Shown: positions 45,376-47,459 of the stretch, one piece after another
How positions within the stretch are numbered: the stretch's first letter is position 1
Layout of the letters: every line of letters starts with the position of its first letter
Assembly (NCBI GenBank): GCA_028283025.1
Contig: JAPYNO010000016.1
Coordinates: forward strand, 1 to 47,459
Origin: Pseudomonadales bacterium
GTDB lineage: Bacteria > Pseudomonadota > Gammaproteobacteria > Pseudomonadales > Azotimanducaceae
DNA length: 47,459 bases
Direction: 5' to 3'
Program-made: the position numbers and the translations under genes
The notes under the pieces: generated by a model
The model's input: the letters and a program-made list of their open reading frames with translations, nothing else
The model's database searches: none
What the model was told of the DNA's origin: nothing

Positions 45376-46695
45376 ATGAGCGATAGCGAGGGCTTCCCAA
45401 CCCCACGCCGCGCATGGGCGATGGTCTCGCTGTTGACTGTCGCTTATGTAGTGTCGTTTGTTGATCGCTATATCCTGAGTTTGCTAGTTGACCCCATCAA
45501 AGCCGACCTTGGGCTCACCGACTTTCAAATGGGCTTGTTGCTTGGCCCCGCTTTCGGCATCTTCTATGCGACGATGGGTCTGCCCCTTGGCTTGCTTGCT
45601 GATCGCTCGCGACGCACTTGGATAGTTGCCGCAGGCATCACCCTCTGGTCGGCTGCGACGGCCCTCTCAGGATTCGCCAAAAACTTCACGCAAATGTTCA
45701 TCGCGAGGCTCAGCGTTGGTGTCGGCGAAGCGACCTTGAGCCCCTGCGCCATGTCGCTGATTGCGGATTCCTTCCCGGAGGAGCGGCGCGGCAAGCCAAT
45801 CGCCATGTACGGCAGCGCTATCTCCGTTGGCTCGGCGATTGCCGCGTTGCTCGGTGCTGCCGTGCTCACCTGGGCGAAGGCTTCGGGCGGCGTCTCGCTC
45901 CCCGTCGTTGGCACGCTCGCGCCGTGGCAGGTGGCGTTCCTGACTGTCGGAGTGCCGGGTGTCTTGCTTGCGATTCCCTTCCTGCTGATGCGCGAACCTC
46001 GTCGCAGGTCAGTATCAACCGAAGGTTCACCTTCGCATCTCGGACATATGTTTCGACATGTCGCTCGTCACGGCCTGACCTACGCCTGCTTCATGCCGGT
46101 GTTCTGCTTCATGACTATTGTTGCCTACAGTCACGGCTGGCTCGCGGTCACCTTTGATCGCACCTACGGATGGCCGGTTGAGAAGTACGCGCTCTACAAC
46201 GGCTTGACGCTGATTATCCTAGGTCCCTTGTCGGTCATGTTTGCCGGGTGGCTCTCTGATCGGTTGACCGCACGCGGCATCAGCGATGCGCCGATGCGCA
46301 TTGCCGTCATCGGTTTCTTCATCGGCGCCCCGCCCGCCATGTTCGCCACGCTGCTCGACAACGGGATCCTCGCCTTCATTCTTCTGGCATCGGCCAATAT
46401 CGGCTTGGCCTTCACGTCCTCAGTTGGCGTGACAGCACTGCTGAAGATCGTGCCACCGCGCATTCGCGCGCAGACGGTGGCGCTCTATTACATGAGCATC
46501 AGCCTGACGGGGCTTTTCCTCGGCCCGACGCTTGTCGGCCTATTCAACGACACCTTGTTTAGCGAAATCGAAGACGGCGTGCGATACAGTATTGCTGTGA
46601 TCCCGGTCATCTTCGGCCTACCGATCATGTGCCTCGCACCGCTGACCTTGAAGCTCTACCGAAGGGCGCTCGAAAAGCGCCTCATCGACGAATAG
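45376..46695 (+). CDS. MFS transporter (spinster-like)
   Basis: 439 residues, about 12 membrane helices. The N-terminal VAYVVSFVDRYILSLLVDPIKADLGLTDFQMGLLLGPAFGIFY and the loop LADRSRRTWIV are typical of the spinster-like/ACS-like MFS group common in marine and soil proteobacteria. GVGEATLSPCAMSLIADSFPEERRGK is the conserved helix 4-5 region. It probably carries the organic acid handled by the VOC and hydrolase genes upstream (inference). The stop TAG is directly adjacent to the convergent leuD stop, with no bases between. Confidence 0.87.
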   Translation: MSDSEGFPTPRRAWAMVSLLTVAYVVSFVDRYILSLLVDPIKADLGLTDFQMGLLLGPAFGIFYATMGLPLGLLADRSRRTWIVAAGITLWSAATALSGFAKNFTQMFIARLSVGVGEATLSPCAMSLIADSFPEERRGKPIAMYGSAISVGSAIAALLGAAVLTWAKASGGVSLPVVGTLAPWQVAFLTVGVPGVLLAIPFLLMREPRRRSVSTEGSPSHLGHMFRHVARHGLTYACFMPVFCFMTIVAYSHGWLAVTFDRTYGWPVEKYALYNGLTLIILGPLSVMFAGWLSDRLTARGISDAPMRIAVIGFFIGAPPAMFATLLDNGILAFILLASANIGLAFTSSVGVTALLKIVPPRIRAQTVALYYMSISLTGLFLGPTLVGLFNDTLFSEIEDGVRYSIAVIPVIFGLPIMCLAPLTLKLYRRALEKRLIDE

Positions 46696-47334
46696 TCAGT
46701 CGAGTACCAGCCAAGGCTGGCGCTCGAAATGCTTTGCTTCAAAGGCGTCAATCTCTTGGCGCTGCTTGAGCGTCAGTTCAATGTGATCAAGCCCTTCAAG
46801 CAGCCGCTCGCGTGCGGCCGCAGGCGTGTCGAAGGCGATGCGTTCATCGGCGGCGAGCAGCTCTTGTCGCTGAAGATCAATGAAAGGGCAGTTTTTTGTG
46901 GGATTCTTCAGCACCCATTCGGCGATTCGCTCAACACTAGGCAGGGGTAGAGACACCGGCAGCAGGCCGTTGGCGAGGCAGTTGCGGTGAAATATCGCGC
47001 CAAAGCTCGCTGCGATGATCGCCCGAAACCCAAACTCGGCGAGCGCCCACACCGCCTGCTCGCGTGACGAGCCGCACCCGAAGTTTTCGCCCGCAAGGAG
47101 GATGGTTGCCTGCGAAAAAGGTGTTTGATTGAGCACAAAGGCTGCATTTGGCTGTCGTGAATCTGGCGATTGATAACGCCAATTAGCGAACAGTCCCTCG
47201 GCGAGGCTCGTTTTGGAGACCTGCCGCATTTCGCGCGACGGGATAATAGCGTCGGTGTTGACATTGCCATAGAGGACGCCAGCATCGGCGAGCGGCGCTG
47301 CGATGCCTTGATGTTGAACGAACGCCCTGCTCAT
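46696..47334 (-). CDS. leuD: 3-isopropylmalate dehydratase small subunit
   Basis: Swivel subunit of isopropylmalate isomerase in leucine synthesis; works with LeuC, which holds the 4Fe-4S cluster. 212 residues, normal. Motifs: VNTDAIIPSREMRQV, ILLAGENFGCGSSREQAVWAL (the substrate-binding GENFGCGSSREH-like signature) and IIAASFGAIFHRNCLANGLLPV. leuC usually lies directly upstream; here at least 125 bases of hairpin-rich sequence precede leuD and no leuC end is recognisable before the window stops. Confidence 0.96.
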   Translation of the reverse strand: MSRAFVQHQGIAAPLADAGVLYGNVNTDAIIPSREMRQVSKTSLAEGLFANWRYQSPDSRQPNAAFVLNQTPFSQATILLAGENFGCGSSREQAVWALAEFGFRAIIAASFGAIFHRNCLANGLLPVSLPLPSVERIAEWVLKNPTKNCPFIDLQRQELLAADERIAFDTPAAARERLLEGLDHIELTLKQRQEIDAFEAKHFERQPWLVLD

Positions 47335-47342
47335 TGCGAGCT

Positions 47343-47364
47343 TAGTGCTCCGTATGGAGCACTA
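47343..47364 (-). promoter_or_regulatory. hairpin just upstream of leuD
   Basis: TAGTGCTCC and GGAGCACTA form a perfect 9-bp stem with a 4-base loop, 9 bases before the leuD ATG. In the transcript the only Shine-Dalgarno-like GGAG would sit in the 3' arm of the stem. Confidence 0.5.
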
Positions 47365-47392
47365 GGGAAGGTCTTGTCTGATTGAATTATGC

Positions 47393-47422
47393 TGTGGGCG
47401 CCCCCTGATGGGGTCGCCCACA
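47393..47422. terminator. strong GC-rich hairpin
   Basis: TGTGGGCG pairs with CGCCCACA (8 bp), extended after one mismatch by four C-G pairs around TGAT. On the minus strand it is followed by GCATAATTCAATC, not a clear T-run, so it is at best a weak intrinsic terminator of an upstream minus-strand gene, or a dispersed hairpin element. Confidence 0.35.
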
Positions 47423-47459
47423 GGCGGTGGCAGGACCGGGAAGGTCTCGTCCAGCATGG

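Noticed and set aside
47393-47422. Leucine attenuator
   Set aside because: No leader peptide with leucine codons is associated with the hairpin on the leuD strand.

Overview
The window looks like chromosomal DNA of a gammaproteobacterium. The order atpI-B-E-F-H-A-G-D-C followed by glmU-glmS is the usual gammaproteobacterial arrangement, subunit c carries a single Asp60 (proton type), and genes are tightly packed with many 4-bp start/stop overlaps. I cannot name a genus. No rRNA, tRNA, integrase, transposase or CRISPR array was seen.

Layout. (1) 1-7173: complete F1Fo ATP synthase operon, with a good sigma70-type promoter near 134-163. (2) 7186-22712: about 15.5 kb separating atpC from glmU, which are normally neighbours. 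It holds an SDR dehydrogenase, a zeta-toxin-like kinase with a truncated copy of its 5' end, vapBC, an mcrBC-type methyl-directed restriction pair, a brnTA toxin-antitoxin pair, three P-loop ATPases (two with nuclease-like tails), the ergothioneine genes egtB-egtD, a decayed DUF4143 ATPase, and a type II restriction-modification pair whose NotI-like nuclease is broken while its D12-class adenine methylase is intact. (3) 22742-25941: glmU-glmS. (4) 25962-36726: a second defence block. A type III-like nuclease and methylase (in the order res-mod) are followed by a secreted beta-helix-like protein and by a three-gene unit: an AlbA_2/Schlafen-type protein, a ParA-like ATPase and an AAA ATPase. That unit is flanked by inverted repeats and is my best candidate for an undescribed system. 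(5) 36723-47459: ordinary metabolism and transport. This part holds an MMPL/RND transporter, an OFA-type MFS carrier, a HAMP-ended sensor, a periplasmic binding protein, a two-domain alpha/beta hydrolase, DUF1330, two VOC proteins, an MFS carrier and leuD.

How it fits together. The essential atp and glm genes act as fixed anchors, and defence genes have accumulated in the two gaps beside glmUS. A diverged SDR fragment at 13333-13415, the duplicated zeta 5' end and the decayed restriction and ATPase genes point to turnover by homologous recombination and deletion rather than by an integrase. The recognisable methylases are of adenine type, which should not provoke an McrBC system that acts on methylcytosine. 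All functions are read from sequence motifs; nothing was searched or computed.
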